64,000 nucleotides of DNA from DATFVA01 sp963774455 (GTDB lineage Bacteria; Bacteroidota; Ignavibacteria; Ignavibacteriales; Ignavibacteriaceae). Each line of letters opens with the position of its first letter. The first letter of the stretch is position 1. The translations under genes and the position numbers were made by a program. The notes below the pieces were generated by a model. The model was not told where the DNA came from, did no database searches, and worked only from the letters and a program-made list of their open reading frames with translations. Positions 1 through 9,578 of the stretch are shown one piece after another. Location of the stretch: contig CAVZFD010000003.1 of NCBI GenBank assembly GCA_963774455.1, positions 434,001 through 498,000 of the forward strand, read 5' to 3'.

Positions 1-168
1 GGAAGACTTGTAAGATCGCTTTTATCTGAAGTTAAAGAACCGGGGAGGTATAATATAACCTGGAACGGAAGGAACAATTATAATCAGCCTGTATCCTCGG
101 GATTTTACATTTACAGAATTAAAGCTGGAAATTTCTCAGCAGTCAGAAAAATGCTGATGCTGAAGTAG
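1..168 (+). CDS. 3' end of a secreted protein with type IX sorting tail (partial)
   Basis: Only the last 55 codons are in the window, read in frame 1 and ending with TAG. The translation has the features of a Por/type IX secretion C-terminal domain: a PGRYNITWNG strand, the SSGFYIYRI turn and the terminal basic-hydrophobic KMLMLK. In Bacteroidota and relatives this tail directs a protein through the outer membrane by the type IX system and is then removed. The body of the protein lies to the left, so its function is unknown. A strong terminator follows. Confidence 0.85.
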   Translation, partial: GRLVRSLLSEVKEPGRYNITWNGRNNYNQPVSSGFYIYRIKAGNFSAVRKMLMLK

Positions 169-194
169 CAAGACACCCTGATTCCCCAAATCCC

Positions 195-228
195 ATGCCG
201 GCAGATCTCCCCGCTGCCGGCATTTTTT
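195..228 (+). terminator. Rho-independent terminator
   Basis: A perfect 10-bp stem (ATGCCGGCAG with CTGCCGGCAT) with a 9-nt loop is followed by six T. It lies 27 bases after the stop of the type IX-secreted gene and ends that transcript. Confidence 0.9.
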
Positions 229-393
229 ATGGAATTATGCACCGTTTATCATTTTAATGTAGAATAAGTAGTCCGGGTTTGTTAATTTGAGGCCGGAAAA
301 TGGGGAATGTTGAATTCAGTTAAAATACACGTTGACAAGTAATTTCATACAAATAACAAATCAAATTATCCATTCACTATTCTGTAAAATATT

Positions 394-3300
394 ATGAAAA
401 GATTTATTAATATTTCCGTTATCCTCACAATCCTGTTCACTCTTGCAATTGCTGCTCAGGATAAGGATAACAAGGATTCCACCCTGGCGGAAACAGTAGC
501 CGGTTTGAAGTGGAGAAACATAGGGCCTGCATTTACATCTGGCAGGATCGCAGATTTTGCTGTTAATCCTCAGAATCATGCTGAGTATTACGTAGCTGTC
601 GCCAGCGGTCATATCTGGAAAACCACCAACGACGGAATAACATTTGAACCGGTTTTCGATAATTACGGAGCGTACTCTATCGGGTGCCTTGCTATGGACC
701 CCAATAACCCTTATGTGGTATGGGCCGGGACAGGCGAGAATAATCACCAGAGAGCTCTCGGTTACGGCGACGGTATCTATAAAACCACTGATGGCGGAAA
801 ATCCTGGAATAATATGGGACTTAAAGATTCGCGTCAGATCGGTGAGATTGCAATCGATCCCCGTAATGCCAACATCGTATTTGTTGCTGCTGAGGGTTCT
901 GCATGGGGACCCGGAGGCGACCGCGGATTATATAGAACGGAAGACGCAGGCAAGACCTGGAAGAAAGTCCTGGATATAAGTGAGAACACGGGAGTAAACA
1001 ATGTAATCTTCGATCCGCGTAACCCTGATATTATGTATGCGACCTCTGAGCAGAGAAGAAGACACGTGTTTACAAAGATAGGCGGCGGTCCTGAATCGGC
1101 AGTGTATAAATCAACTGATGCCGGCCAGACCTGGGATAAAATTATGAAAGGTCTGCCCGGTGTGGATATCGGGGGTATGGATATCGCCTATGCTCCTTCC
1201 AATCCTGATATATTATATCTTATTATGGAAGCGGCAGAAGGAAAGAGCGGTTTCTTCAGGTCAACTAACCGCGGAGCCAGCTGGGATAAGATGAGTGATT
1301 ATGCATCGTCAGGACAGTACTTCAATGAGATTTATGTCGATCCGAAGAACGAGAATAAGATTTTTTCTGCAGAGACCTTCTCGAAGGTAACGCTTGACGG
1401 TGGTAAAACCTGGAACAACGTAGGGAATAAAGATCGGCACGTTGATGACCACGCAATGTGGATAGATCCTGATTATACCGACCACTTCTTAATCGGCGGC
1501 GACGGCGGCGTTTATGAAACTTACGACGACGGAAAAACATTCGCATTCAAGGAAAATCTTCCTGTCACCCAGTTCTACAGAGTGGTAGTTGATAATTCCG
1601 AACCGTTCTATTATGTGTACGGCGGAACCCAGGATAATAACAGTATGGGCGGTCCCTCTGCAACATTAAGTGCCGACGGTATAGTTAACAGCGACTGGTT
1701 TGTTACAAACGGAGGAGATGGATTTTGGAGTGCAGTTGATCCTGAAGATCCCAACATTGTTTACGCAGAGGCACAGTATGGAAATATGGTACGTTATGAC
1801 AGAGCCAGCGGTGAAGCAATCGATATTCGTCCCGAACCTGCAGAAGGTGAATTAACATATAAATGGAACTGGGATACCCCGCTGTTTGTTAGTCCCCACA
1901 GCCACACCAGGCTTTATTGTGCAGCCAACAAAGTTTTCAGAAGCGACGACAGGGGGGACACCTGGCAGGAAATCAGTCCCGACCTTACCGCACAGCTTGA
2001 CAGGAACCAGTGGCCGGTAATGGGCAAGTATTGGAGCGTTGACGCTGTGGCAAAAGATCAATCAACTTCACTATTCGGAACCATTATCTCCTTAACCGAA
2101 TCGCCTGTAAAAGAAAACCTTCTTTATGCTGGAACTGACGACGGGGTAATCCAGGTTTCCGAAGATGCAAAGACCTGGAGCAAAATTGATGAGTTCCCCG
2201 GAGTTCCGAAGTATACGTATGTTAGCGACATTTGTCCCTCTAAGTATGATGAGAACGTTGTCTTTGCCTCATTCAATAATCTTCAAAGAGATGATTTCAA
2301 ACCTTATCTATTGAAGAGCATGGATAAAGGTAAATCATGGACATCCATCGCTGGCAACCTTCCGGAAAACGGAAGCGTACATACAATCGAGCAGGATTAT
2401 GTTAATCCCGATCTACTCTTCGCAGGAACAGAATTCGGAATATTCTTTTCCAATGATGGCGGTAAGGTTTGGACGCAGTTAAAATCAGGCATACCCACCA
2501 TTGCAGTAAGAGATATTGCTTTCCAGAAAAGAGAGAACGACCTTGTGATAGCCACCTTCGGAAGAGGCTTTTATATTCTCGATAACTTCACACCTCTCCG
2601 CGAAGTAAATAAAACCACACTTGATAAAGATGCTTATATCTTTCCAATTAAGGATGCTTTGATGTTCCACGAAACAGGCGGCAGGTACGGACAGGGAGCA
2701 ACTTACTTCAAAGCCCCGAATCCGGAATTTGGAGCTGTATTTACATACTATATAAAAGATGTTCCTAAAAAACTGAAGGACGAAAGAAAAGAGAAAGAGA
2801 AAGTATTATTCAAAGACGGCAAACCCATTCCGCAGCCTGACAACACACAGCTTCGGGCAGAGAACGAAGAGATCGATCCTTACCTCGTATTTACTGTTAA
2901 AGATGAGGCAGGAAATGTAGTTAGGAAAATTACGAAATCGGCCGCAAAAGGAATTAACCGTGCTGCGTGGGACTTACGTTACGGTAGTATCTCGCCTGTT
3001 GAAGTAAAAGACAAATTCAACCCGACTGCCGAAGGTCAGGGAAGCACACTGGCTCTTCCTGGTAAGTACACTGTAACAATGGCGATGATCAACAGGAATG
3101 GCGAGAAACAGCTTTATGGTCCTGTTGAATTTACTGTTAAACCCCTTAACAATTCGACACTGCCTATCGCCGACCGCTCTGAGCTTGTAAACTTCCAGAA
3201 GAAAGCTAACAAGCTTGCAAGGGCAATCCGTGGAACAGAAGGATTCCTTGATAATATGATGAAGAGAGTAACAGATATCAAGCAGGCGCTGATAAACACT

Positions 3301-3654
3301 CCCGAAGCACCTAATGACCTGATGGTAAGAGCCGATAACCTCTGGAATACTTTGAAAGATATCTCATTGAAGTTCAACAGGGAATCAAACTTCCCGAGTA
3401 CAGAAGAGAATCCTCCTTCACCGGTTACATTCAATGAGAGACTCGGAGTGCTGTCATATACACATTATCGTTCATCTTCAAACATTACACAGAACGAACG
3501 CAATGCATACAAGATACTGATGGATAAATTCCCGCCCGTACTTGATCAGCTGAAGAACCTGTACAATTATGATCTGAAGACTTTAGAAGCTGATATGGAA
3601 AAATACGGTGCCCCCTGGACACCGGGCAGAATCCCGACACTGGACGTTGAATAG
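394..3654 (+). CDS. Secreted VPS10/Asp-box (sialidase-like propeller) protein
   Basis: 1086 residues with a signal peptide (about 1-21, ending before AAQDK). The body holds at least ten Asp-box/BNR-type repeats of the form S/T-x-D-x-G-x-T-W, such as IYKTTDGGKSW, LYRTEDAGKTW, VYKSTDAGQTW, FFRSTNRGASW and LLKSMDKGKSW. These mark a multi-bladed beta-propeller of the VPS10/sortilin class, often loosely named glycosyl hydrolase. No sialidase active-site Arg triad is evident, so enzymatic activity should not be assumed. The last 230 residues contain a propeller-closing beta domain and a helical segment. There is no type IX tail at the C terminus (it ends in PTLDVE), unlike its neighbours. Likely periplasmic or surface-located; the ligand is unknown. 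Confidence 0.85.
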   Translation: MKRFINISVILTILFTLAIAAQDKDNKDSTLAETVAGLKWRNIGPAFTSGRIADFAVNPQNHAEYYVAVASGHIWKTTNDGITFEPVFDNYGAYSIGCLAMDPNNPYVVWAGTGENNHQRALGYGDGIYKTTDGGKSWNNMGLKDSRQIGEIAIDPRNANIVFVAAEGSAWGPGGDRGLYRTEDAGKTWKKVLDISENTGVNNVIFDPRNPDIMYATSEQRRRHVFTKIGGGPESAVYKSTDAGQTWDKIMKGLPGVDIGGMDIAYAPSNPDILYLIMEAAEGKSGFFRSTNRGASWDKMSDYASSGQYFNEIYVDPKNENKIFSAETFSKVTLDGGKTWNNVGNKDRHVDDHAMWIDPDYTDHFLIGGDGGVYETYDDGKTFAFKENLPVTQFYRVVVDNSEPFYYVYGGTQDNNSMGGPSATLSADGIVNSDWFVTNGGDGFWSAVDPEDPNIVYAEAQYGNMVRYDRASGEAIDIRPEPAEGELTYKWNWDTPLFVSPHSHTRLYCAANKVFRSDDRGDTWQEISPDLTAQLDRNQWPVMGKYWSVDAVAKDQSTSLFGTIISLTESPVKENLLYAGTDDGVIQVSEDAKTWSKIDEFPGVPKYTYVSDICPSKYDENVVFASFNNLQRDDFKPYLLKSMDKGKSWTSIAGNLPENGSVHTIEQDYVNPDLLFAGTEFGIFFSNDGGKVWTQLKSGIPTIAVRDIAFQKRENDLVIATFGRGFYILDNFTPLREVNKTTLDKDAYIFPIKDALMFHETGGRYGQGATYFKAPNPEFGAVFTYYIKDVPKKLKDERKEKEKVLFKDGKPIPQPDNTQLRAENEEIDPYLVFTVKDEAGNVVRKITKSAAKGINRAAWDLRYGSISPVEVKDKFNPTAEGQGSTLALPGKYTVTMAMINRNGEKQLYGPVEFTVKPLNNSTLPIADRSELVNFQKKANKLARAIRGTEGFLDNMMKRVTDIKQALINTPEAPNDLMVRADNLWNTLKDISLKFNRESNFPSTEENPPSPVTFNERLGVLSYTHYRSSSNITQNERNAYKILMDKFPPVLDQLKNLYNYDLKTLEADMEKYGAPWTPGRIPTLDVE

Positions 3655-3686
3655 TTAACAGAGTCTGCAATAAACAATGTGATGTC

Positions 3687-3893
3687 TCAATCCCGAACCG
3701 CCTGAATTCCATCAGGCAGGTTCGGGAAAGAGATATTGACGCTTCGTGCGGCATCAAATTCCCAGCCTTTGAAATCAACAATTTCTATGTACCAGTTTGT
3801 CTTGTCCATACTGCCTGGTCTTTTCTTCAGCAAGGGAGAGCTATCCTCATAATCCTTCTTTGTCAATTTCCAGCTCGCCTTAACCGATATAAA
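3687..3893 (-). pseudogene. Orphan reading frame, probable gene remnant
   Basis: In the 376-bp gap between two plus-strand genes the minus strand stays open for 68 codons, bounded by in-frame stops. The only ATG is internal and would give 40 residues (starting MDKTNWYIEIVDFKGWEFDA). The composition looks protein-like (KASWKLTKKDYEDSSPLL upstream of the ATG), but no ribosome site is evident and I do not recognise a family. Its last 13 codons coincide with an imperfect hairpin at 3691-3727 (TCCCGAACC...GGTTCGGGA). It may be a decayed gene or chance. Nothing else is visible in this gap. Confidence 0.3.
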
Positions 3894-4030
3894 TCATTGA
3901 TCGTTTTATCCAGGATTTCACTTATACTATCTCCTTATTCAAAAAGAAAAGATTGATTACTGAAAAAGGGATTGTGTAAGAACACACTCTATCTTAATTT
4001 AAGCCTGCACAAATTTGATTTCAGGAAACG

Positions 4031-5023
4031 ATGACCTTTGCTCCTTCTTACATAAATACGTTGAATAGCGGAGGATTTGAGGACCGCTTAAGGAAGACTG
4101 GGAAGATATTACAGTCGTGTACAAGCTGTCCGAGGAATTGCAATGTTGATCGTACAAGCGGCGAGTATGGAATATGCCAGAGCGGTGACCTGCCGGTCGT
4201 TTCCTCCTATACGCCTCATTTCGGCGAAGAGCCGGTGCTCAGCGGTAGCAGGGGAGCAGGGAATATCTTCTTCGGCAACTGCAATCTTCGCTGCGTTTTC
4301 TGCCAGAATTATGTTATAAGTCAGAATTATAAGGTTGAACGCAGGAATGAGGTTTCGAACGAACGCCTGGCAGAAATTATGCTTGAGCTCCAGGCAAAGA
4401 ATTGTCACAACATAGGACTCGTTTCCCCTACGCATTTTTCTGCTTCCATCCTGAAGTCAATTTACATGGCAGCCGTTAAGGGACTGAATCTTCCTATCAT
4501 CTACAACACCAATGGGTACGACAGCGTTGAAATGCTGAAGCTGTATGACGGTGTTATCGATATCTATCTTCCGGATTTTAAATGGGGAGAAAATTCTGCC
4601 GGAAAAACCTATTCACGTGTCAGCGATTATTTCGATGCGGTTAAACCTGCAATAAAGGAAATGTACAGGCAGGTGGGGAGCGAACTTATATATGATGACG
4701 GCGTTGTAGTAAGGGGCTTAATTATCCGTCATCTTGTAATGCCGAACGGACTGGCAGAAACGGAAAATGTGTTTCGCTTTATTTCTGAAGAACTGGATCC
4801 TAAGATCCATATTTCTTTAATGGCGCAGTATTATCCGTCAAATAAAGCGGAAAAGTATCCCCTGATCAGCCGGAATATTTCTTCCACAGAGTATATGAGG
4901 GCAATAGAATTGCTGGATAAATTCGGACTGGAAAACGGGTGGGTTCAGGAAACGGAGAGCAGGGAATCATACCGTCCCTTCTTCGAAGAAACAAGGGAAG
5001 ATCCATTCAAAAACCAAACATAA
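4031..5023 (+). CDS. PflX-like radical SAM protein (COG1313 type)
   Basis: 330 residues. An N-terminal Cys cluster (CTSCPRNCNVD, about residues 31-41, and GICQSG) precedes the radical-SAM motif CNLRCVFC, in the form CxxxCxxC that binds a 4Fe-4S cluster and S-adenosylmethionine. The surrounding GNIFFGNCNLRCVFCQNY and the later YNTNGYDS match the PflX/COG1313 group, usually annotated as pyruvate-formate-lyase-activating-like. The substrate of this group is not settled, and no formate-lyase gene is in the window. The start follows AGGAAACG. No flanking gene is co-oriented closely enough to suggest an operon. Confidence 0.85.
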   Translation: MTFAPSYINTLNSGGFEDRLRKTGKILQSCTSCPRNCNVDRTSGEYGICQSGDLPVVSSYTPHFGEEPVLSGSRGAGNIFFGNCNLRCVFCQNYVISQNYKVERRNEVSNERLAEIMLELQAKNCHNIGLVSPTHFSASILKSIYMAAVKGLNLPIIYNTNGYDSVEMLKLYDGVIDIYLPDFKWGENSAGKTYSRVSDYFDAVKPAIKEMYRQVGSELIYDDGVVVRGLIIRHLVMPNGLAETENVFRFISEELDPKIHISLMAQYYPSNKAEKYPLISRNISSTEYMRAIELLDKFGLENGWVQETESRESYRPFFEETREDPFKNQT

Positions 5024-5025
5024 CA

Positions 5026-5048
5026 AAAGGGAGATTTTTTCTCCCTTT
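5026..5048. terminator. Hairpin between convergent genes, probable terminator
   Basis: AAAGGGAGA pairs with TCTCCCTTT around a short T loop, starting 2 bases after the radical SAM stop and 30 bases before the stop of the convergent gene. There is no clear T run after the stem on the plus strand, so terminator activity is only likely. Confidence 0.5.
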
Positions 5049-5078
5049 AATGAGTCCCGCCAAATTATAAAGTACTTA

Positions 5079-7127
5079 TTATTTAAGAAGCAGCATCTTC
5101 CTGACCTTTACAAAGTCACCTGAACTTAGTTTATAATAATAAGTTCCGCTCGCAAGGTTATTTGTATTTAAAAGAATAGTGTGCAAACCAGCTTCCTGAA
5201 CATCATTAACAATTGTTTGAACCTCATTGCCTAAAACATCGTAGACCTTCAATACAACAAGGTTTGTCCGGGGAATTCTGTATTGAATTTCTGTAGCAGG
5301 ATTGAAAGGATTGGGGAAGTTCTGCGATAGTTCGAATGATAATTCACCCGCTGCATAAACTGTTTTGATTTCCGAATACACATAGCTTCCGTTAAAATCA
5401 ATCTGTTTAAGTCTATAGCTATATTCACCTGAAGGTAATCCATTATCTTCGAATTGATATTTGTGACTGCTGCTTGTTGTTCCATTTCCTTTAACAAAAC
5501 CGATAGTACTCCAGGAATTTCCGGCAGCATAATTTCTTTCTATTTCGAAACCTCTATTATTAGTTTCTGTTCCTGTTTCCCAATTCAATGTTACACAGGA
5601 GCCTGATACATTAGCCGAGAAATTAACTAATTCAACCGGTACATTTTCAGTATTGAAGGTTACAGGAGCTATATAAATATTCGTTGTCTGCAGTGTGTCA
5701 GTATAAGGGCCGGAAACACCATCCTGGTAAGCGTACATACTGAATGCAGTATATTCTGTTCCTGTCACGGCTAATAATGGAGCCAGATGTGATTGTGAGT
5801 TATTAATACTATCTGACATTGTCAGATTTATAGGATTTACCCAATTAGTTGAGAGAGTTCTGTATGAAAAGAACAAATCACACCAAGGTATACTTTCAGA
5901 AAGACCATTAACCCACTGACAAGCCATAACATTTCGTTGAGCATTAAAAGCAAAATAAGGTGATGGTCCCATTTGTCCCAGGCCGGGTCCATTATCGAAT
6001 GAGCCGTCGATTAAGCCTGTATAAATTATTTTAGCATCCCATCCGCTGTTTGTTTCATATAAATCAATTATAGAATTTATTCCGGTATTCTCATCAGTTG
6101 TGGTATCAGTTAAAGCCAGTGCAAAATGAACATAACCGCTGTTATCTACGTTTATATCACCGCAGTAGCTTACATAAGAATCATTTTTAATAAAGTCATA
6201 CAATCGATCATAATCACTGATTGAGGGAACCTGACGGAAATCGATTACCTGCCAATCGCTCCAGGTTAAACCATAATCAGTCGATTTAACATATCCGGGA
6301 TACCATCCGGAAATTATGGGGTTACCAGGATCAGGAGGAGGGTATGTTCCGATAGCACCAACATAGCATACGCCATTAACTGAAACTCCTCCAAGGGGAA
6401 TAATTCCTCCGCCCTGAAAAATTGAAGATGGGAATTCTAATTGTTCAATGGTAATAAAATCCTGTGTCCTGAATAAAGTCATCCCGGTATCATTTAAGTG
6501 TGCTGCTATCCAAAATACCCATGAGGAATTATCGCTTGCCCAAATCGGTTCACTGGATGAATAATTATCCATTAAAATATTCCCTGTATAATTTCCTGCC
6601 CCTGCCGGTTGATCTGCAGCGTATCCAAGCCAGCCGAATGAACCGTTAACGGGGTCAAACTCCGGCCAGGAAAAAACTGTGAGAGCATTATTTATACCGG
6701 GACTCTGCTGGGAATTTGATATTGCCATACTTGGATATCTTGCAAACTCTTGTGTAAAACTACTGTTGATGGCAGGATTAACGCGACTCCAGGTAGCACC
6801 TCTATCTGTTGAAATATTATACCACAACTCACCTGAACCGGAGCCATAGTCGGAATGTGCTCTATGAACTATGGCCACAACATCAGAGTAAGGATCATAA
6901 GCCAGTGGATTTAATGACGATATAGCAGGCCCGAAGGCATTTGCCATAAAATCAACCAGCTGGTAATCAGCGTTCTGATTACTGACGCCGGTTGACTTTA
7001 AAAAGCTGCCGGGTTCTTTCTCAACGATGTTATCAATTTTTATAGAAGCTTTATTAGTAATTTTATTTTGTGCGGGTAAAGTAAAAGAGAAGACGAGCAC
7101 CAACGGGAGAAAAATAAACCCTTTCAT
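5079..7127 (-). CDS. Secreted propeller-like protein with type IX sorting domain
   Basis: 682 residues. The signal peptide (about 1-19, ...LVFSFTLPAQ) is followed by a long region with sialidase-like Asp-box traits (NISTDRGATWSRV and KSTDYGLTWSDW). A short beta-sandwich linker follows (PVELVNFSANVSGSCVTLNW, about 505-595) of the kind that often precedes the sorting tail. The type IX C-terminal domain occupies about the last 85 residues (NFPNPFNPATEIQY, VLKVYDVLGNEVQ, ASGTYYYKL, KMLLLK). The start has a good GGAGG site. Probably attached to the surface or released; the substrate or binding partner is unknown. Confidence 0.85.
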   Translation of the reverse strand: MKGFIFLPLVLVFSFTLPAQNKITNKASIKIDNIVEKEPGSFLKSTGVSNQNADYQLVDFMANAFGPAISSLNPLAYDPYSDVVAIVHRAHSDYGSGSGELWYNISTDRGATWSRVNPAINSSFTQEFARYPSMAISNSQQSPGINNALTVFSWPEFDPVNGSFGWLGYAADQPAGAGNYTGNILMDNYSSSEPIWASDNSSWVFWIAAHLNDTGMTLFRTQDFITIEQLEFPSSIFQGGGIIPLGGVSVNGVCYVGAIGTYPPPDPGNPIISGWYPGYVKSTDYGLTWSDWQVIDFRQVPSISDYDRLYDFIKNDSYVSYCGDINVDNSGYVHFALALTDTTTDENTGINSIIDLYETNSGWDAKIIYTGLIDGSFDNGPGLGQMGPSPYFAFNAQRNVMACQWVNGLSESIPWCDLFFSYRTLSTNWVNPINLTMSDSINNSQSHLAPLLAVTGTEYTAFSMYAYQDGVSGPYTDTLQTTNIYIAPVTFNTENVPVELVNFSANVSGSCVTLNWETGTETNNRGFEIERNYAAGNSWSTIGFVKGNGTTSSSHKYQFEDNGLPSGEYSYRLKQIDFNGSYVYSEIKTVYAAGELSFELSQNFPNPFNPATEIQYRIPRTNLVVLKVYDVLGNEVQTIVNDVQEAGLHTILLNTNNLASGTYYYKLSSGDFVKVRKMLLLK

Positions 7128-7332
7128 AAATCCTCCACTATTTTAATCCTATTTTAACCCTGATTAAACTAAACATTTTTATTCAAAATGAACAGGCTCT
7201 GATAACGCATCATTCTAATACGTCGTTAAAGGAGTATTTCAACCTTTTATACAAATTAAATAGACAATCCTATGCTGCGTTATTACTTTACACCCGGAAA
7301 GATTAATTAACCTATTTAACCGGGAGGCTGAT

Positions 7333-7770
7333 ATGAAAACGTTAGTGTCAATCCTTTTGCTCTCCTCCTTGATGTTCGCCCCACTACTGGCTGCCGGGGC
7401 TGACCTAAAATCCACAACTAACAAAAGTGATATTGCTGAAAACCTTGAGGTCGGAATTACTTCTGATAATGAAGGTTTGCGGGTAAGTTCTGCTGCAGTT
7501 ATCACCGAGGTCATAGATAATTCAATTGCTGAACCAGAAGATTTTTCTGTTTCACTGATTCCTCTGTTAAAAATGCTTGATAACGGCGCAACAGAAATGG
7601 AGAGAATTTCGGCTGCTGTTGCACTTTATAGTCTTGACAATGCAATCGGTATATACAGGCTGAGAGGTTCTGCAAGATTTGATAAGAGTGAAAGAGTCAG
7701 GGCTATAAGCAAAAACCTGTATTATGCTTTTCACACGCTAAACCGTTCACAATATTTCCTGGATTTCTGA
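7333..7770 (+). CDS. Small exported protein, HEAT-like, unknown function
   Basis: 145 residues with a clear signal peptide (MKTLVSILLLSSLMFAPLLAAGA) and a GGGAGG ribosome site 5 bases before ATG. The mature part is mostly helical and acidic, with short repeats of the HEAT type (SAAVITEVIDN, AAVALYSLDNA). In Bacteroidota such small proteins sometimes carry this signature, but I cannot name a family. It is monocistronic: the gene to the right is convergent and a paired hairpin separates them. Confidence 0.7.
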   Translation: MKTLVSILLLSSLMFAPLLAAGADLKSTTNKSDIAENLEVGITSDNEGLRVSSAAVITEVIDNSIAEPEDFSVSLIPLLKMLDNGATEMERISAAVALYSLDNAIGIYRLRGSARFDKSERVRAISKNLYYAFHTLNRSQYFLDF

Positions 7771-7785
7771 GATGTTAAATTCATA

Positions 7786-7838
7786 GCAGGCAGTTGAATA
7801 AAAAACTGCCTGCAGAATTTCTAAAAAATCCTGCAGGC
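7786..7838. terminator. Bidirectional terminator region
   Basis: Two inverted repeats overlap between convergent genes: GCAGGCAGTT with AACTGCCTGC (7786-7813) and GCCTGCAG with CTGCAGGC (7808-7838). They are mutually exclusive stems, each with A- or T-rich flanks, so transcription could stop from either side. Confidence 0.6.
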
Positions 7839-7867
7839 CATGATAAAAGATCGATGAGCTGAAGACG

Positions 7868-9115
7868 TTATAACTTAATAAACTCAACCCTGCGGTTGTT
7901 TGCTTTTCCTTCAGGAGTATTATTATCGACTGAGGGTTCTGATTCGCCCTTTCCGTCTGTTTCCATCCTTGCAGCATCAATGCCGAATTCAGATGACAAC
8001 GAATTTTTTACTGAAGCAGACCGTCTCTTGGAAAGGTCCAGGTTTGATTCATCTGATCCGTCGCTGTCGGTGTGTCCGATTATCCTTACCTTCACATCTG
8101 CATTTTCTGAAAGAACTTTTGCAATCTCTTTAAGTGTCCCATATGATTCAGGTTTAATTTTATCTGAATTAACATCGAATAGGATTCCTCTGGTTACCAG
8201 TTTACCTTCCGTTATTAGTTTGCTTCTCATATCCGGTGCACCCACGGCGATCCTGATATTTGAAACTAATGCTGCCCCATATTCGAATCTTATGCGATCC
8301 ATTTTCACGCTTTGTACAGGGAAAGCTTTTGGTAAGTCGAACATTTTGGTCTCGTTCTGGTAAATACGTACTCTGGATTTCTGTACCCAGACTGAAATAT
8401 GATATTTTTGATTCTCTTTTTGATATAATGCTTTATCATCTTTAATACCATTTAGCGCAAGTCCCGCACCTTCGCTTCCATTTATATAGGATCTATAACC
8501 TGGTCTTCCATAATATTCCACAAAAAATGATAGTGCGGCTTTTCCAGGAACCGAACCATGGTCAAAAGATTTGGCATTTATGCTCTGCATCAGCCTGAAT
8601 GTATAACCTGCCATACCTCCTTCTTCGCCTTTAATAGGGACAACATCAAATTCGATGGTGTAATTTTCAGGCAAATCTAGAAGGTTATCTGTCCAGATTG
8701 CATTCCTCGTAGAAAACTGCAGCCAGTTTCCCGGGAAAAGATTGGTGTTAACCACTTCGCCGGAACCATTTGTATTCCATAACGCCGGAAAATCGCCAAT
8801 CTTATCCTGTGTAAAGTCATCAAAGAGAATTATCTGTTCTCCTGGAACAAAATCAAATTTTGAAAATGATTTCAATTCCTTCGCTTCGGCTTCCGGAGTT
8901 GTGCCTGTATCGTTTTGAATTTGTGCCGAATCTGTTGGAGTAGTATTATTACTTTTCTGATCGGCGGCATTATCTACGGTTTTATCGATTGCTTCATCAA
9001 CCTTTTGTTCGGTCTTTTCTTCTACTTTATCCTTAACTTTTTTCAGGATGTCGAATTGCGGAAATGCCTGTGTTGAGAAAAAAAGAAGGGTAAGACCCAG
9101 GATTAGATTTTTCAT
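7868..9115 (-). CDS. OmpA-family outer-membrane/peptidoglycan-binding protein
   Basis: 415 residues from an ATG preceded by GGGGAG; the frame is open for 22 codons upstream, but that stretch lacks a ribosome site and the signal peptide (MKNLILGLTLLFFSTQAFPQ) starts here. After an acidic, Asn/Thr-rich linker (about 30-85) comes a jelly-roll-like domain (about 90-290, LFDDFTQDKIGDFPALWNTN, then beta strands). The OmpA C-terminal domain covers about 300-415, with FDVNSDKIKPES, IIGHTDSDGSDESNLDLSKRR and NNRRVEF, the residues that hold the diaminopimelate peptide of peptidoglycan. It probably tethers the outer membrane to the wall. The jelly-roll plus OmpA layout occurs in Bacteroidota. Confidence 0.88.
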   Translation of the reverse strand: MKNLILGLTLLFFSTQAFPQFDILKKVKDKVEEKTEQKVDEAIDKTVDNAADQKSNNTTPTDSAQIQNDTGTTPEAEAKELKSFSKFDFVPGEQIILFDDFTQDKIGDFPALWNTNGSGEVVNTNLFPGNWLQFSTRNAIWTDNLLDLPENYTIEFDVVPIKGEEGGMAGYTFRLMQSINAKSFDHGSVPGKAALSFFVEYYGRPGYRSYINGSEGAGLALNGIKDDKALYQKENQKYHISVWVQKSRVRIYQNETKMFDLPKAFPVQSVKMDRIRFEYGAALVSNIRIAVGAPDMRSKLITEGKLVTRGILFDVNSDKIKPESYGTLKEIAKVLSENADVKVRIIGHTDSDGSDESNLDLSKRRSASVKNSLSSEFGIDAARMETDGKGESEPSVDNNTPEGKANNRRVEFIKL

Positions 9116-9397
9116 TTTAACTCCCCGAATATTGAAAAATATATGTTTATAAAACTTAAATTGAATTTTTATCATAATCAAAGGTCATTTCGATGGAAAA
9201 GTTCGCCAGCAAACGGTCAATTGCCGCTGGTGATATATTCAGCAGTTTTTTCCTGACATTTTTATCGAGTCGAAACACTGATATTTCTCACGAGTCATTA
9301 CATAATTGCATTTTTTGCTCTTTTTTCTTGCCTATGCCCCGGGGTTTAATTAAGTTTTTTATGTCATTTAATAAAAACTTAACCTGCCGGGGAAAAT

Positions 9398-9574
9398 ATG
9401 AAAGATAGAAAGATAAATGTACACTCCGATGCCGGGGGAATGTTCTGGATAATGGGCTGGCTGTTTTCAATCGGCTTCCTGGATCTCACATTCTGGAATG
9501 CTGTGCTCGGTATTATATTATGGCCTTATTATATCGGCCATTATCTTTATATACTCCAGCATAATATGGTATAA
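9398..9574 (+). CDS. Small integral membrane protein (58 aa)
   Basis: ATG after CCGGGGAAAAT opens a 58-codon frame ending in TAA. The protein begins with a charged MKDRKINVHSDAGGM segment followed by two hydrophobic stretches (FWIMGWLFSIGFLDLTFW and AVLGIILWPYYIGHYL), typical of small two-helix membrane proteins. It fills the gap between two minus-strand genes and ends 5 bases from the GH47 stop. No family is recognised, but the ribosome site and the coherent hydrophobic pattern argue that it is real. Confidence 0.65.
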   Translation: MKDRKINVHSDAGGMFWIMGWLFSIGFLDLTFWNAVLGIILWPYYIGHYLYILQHNMV

Positions 9575-9578
9575 TAGT

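Noticed and set aside
332..360. TTGACA hexamer upstream of the VPS10 gene as a -35 box
   Set aside because: No -10 hexamer at proper spacing; the match is likely chance in AT-rich DNA.
9193..9408. 71-codon plus-strand frame before the small membrane protein
   Set aside because: No ribosome site, no family, and it overlaps the better-supported 58-residue gene in another frame.
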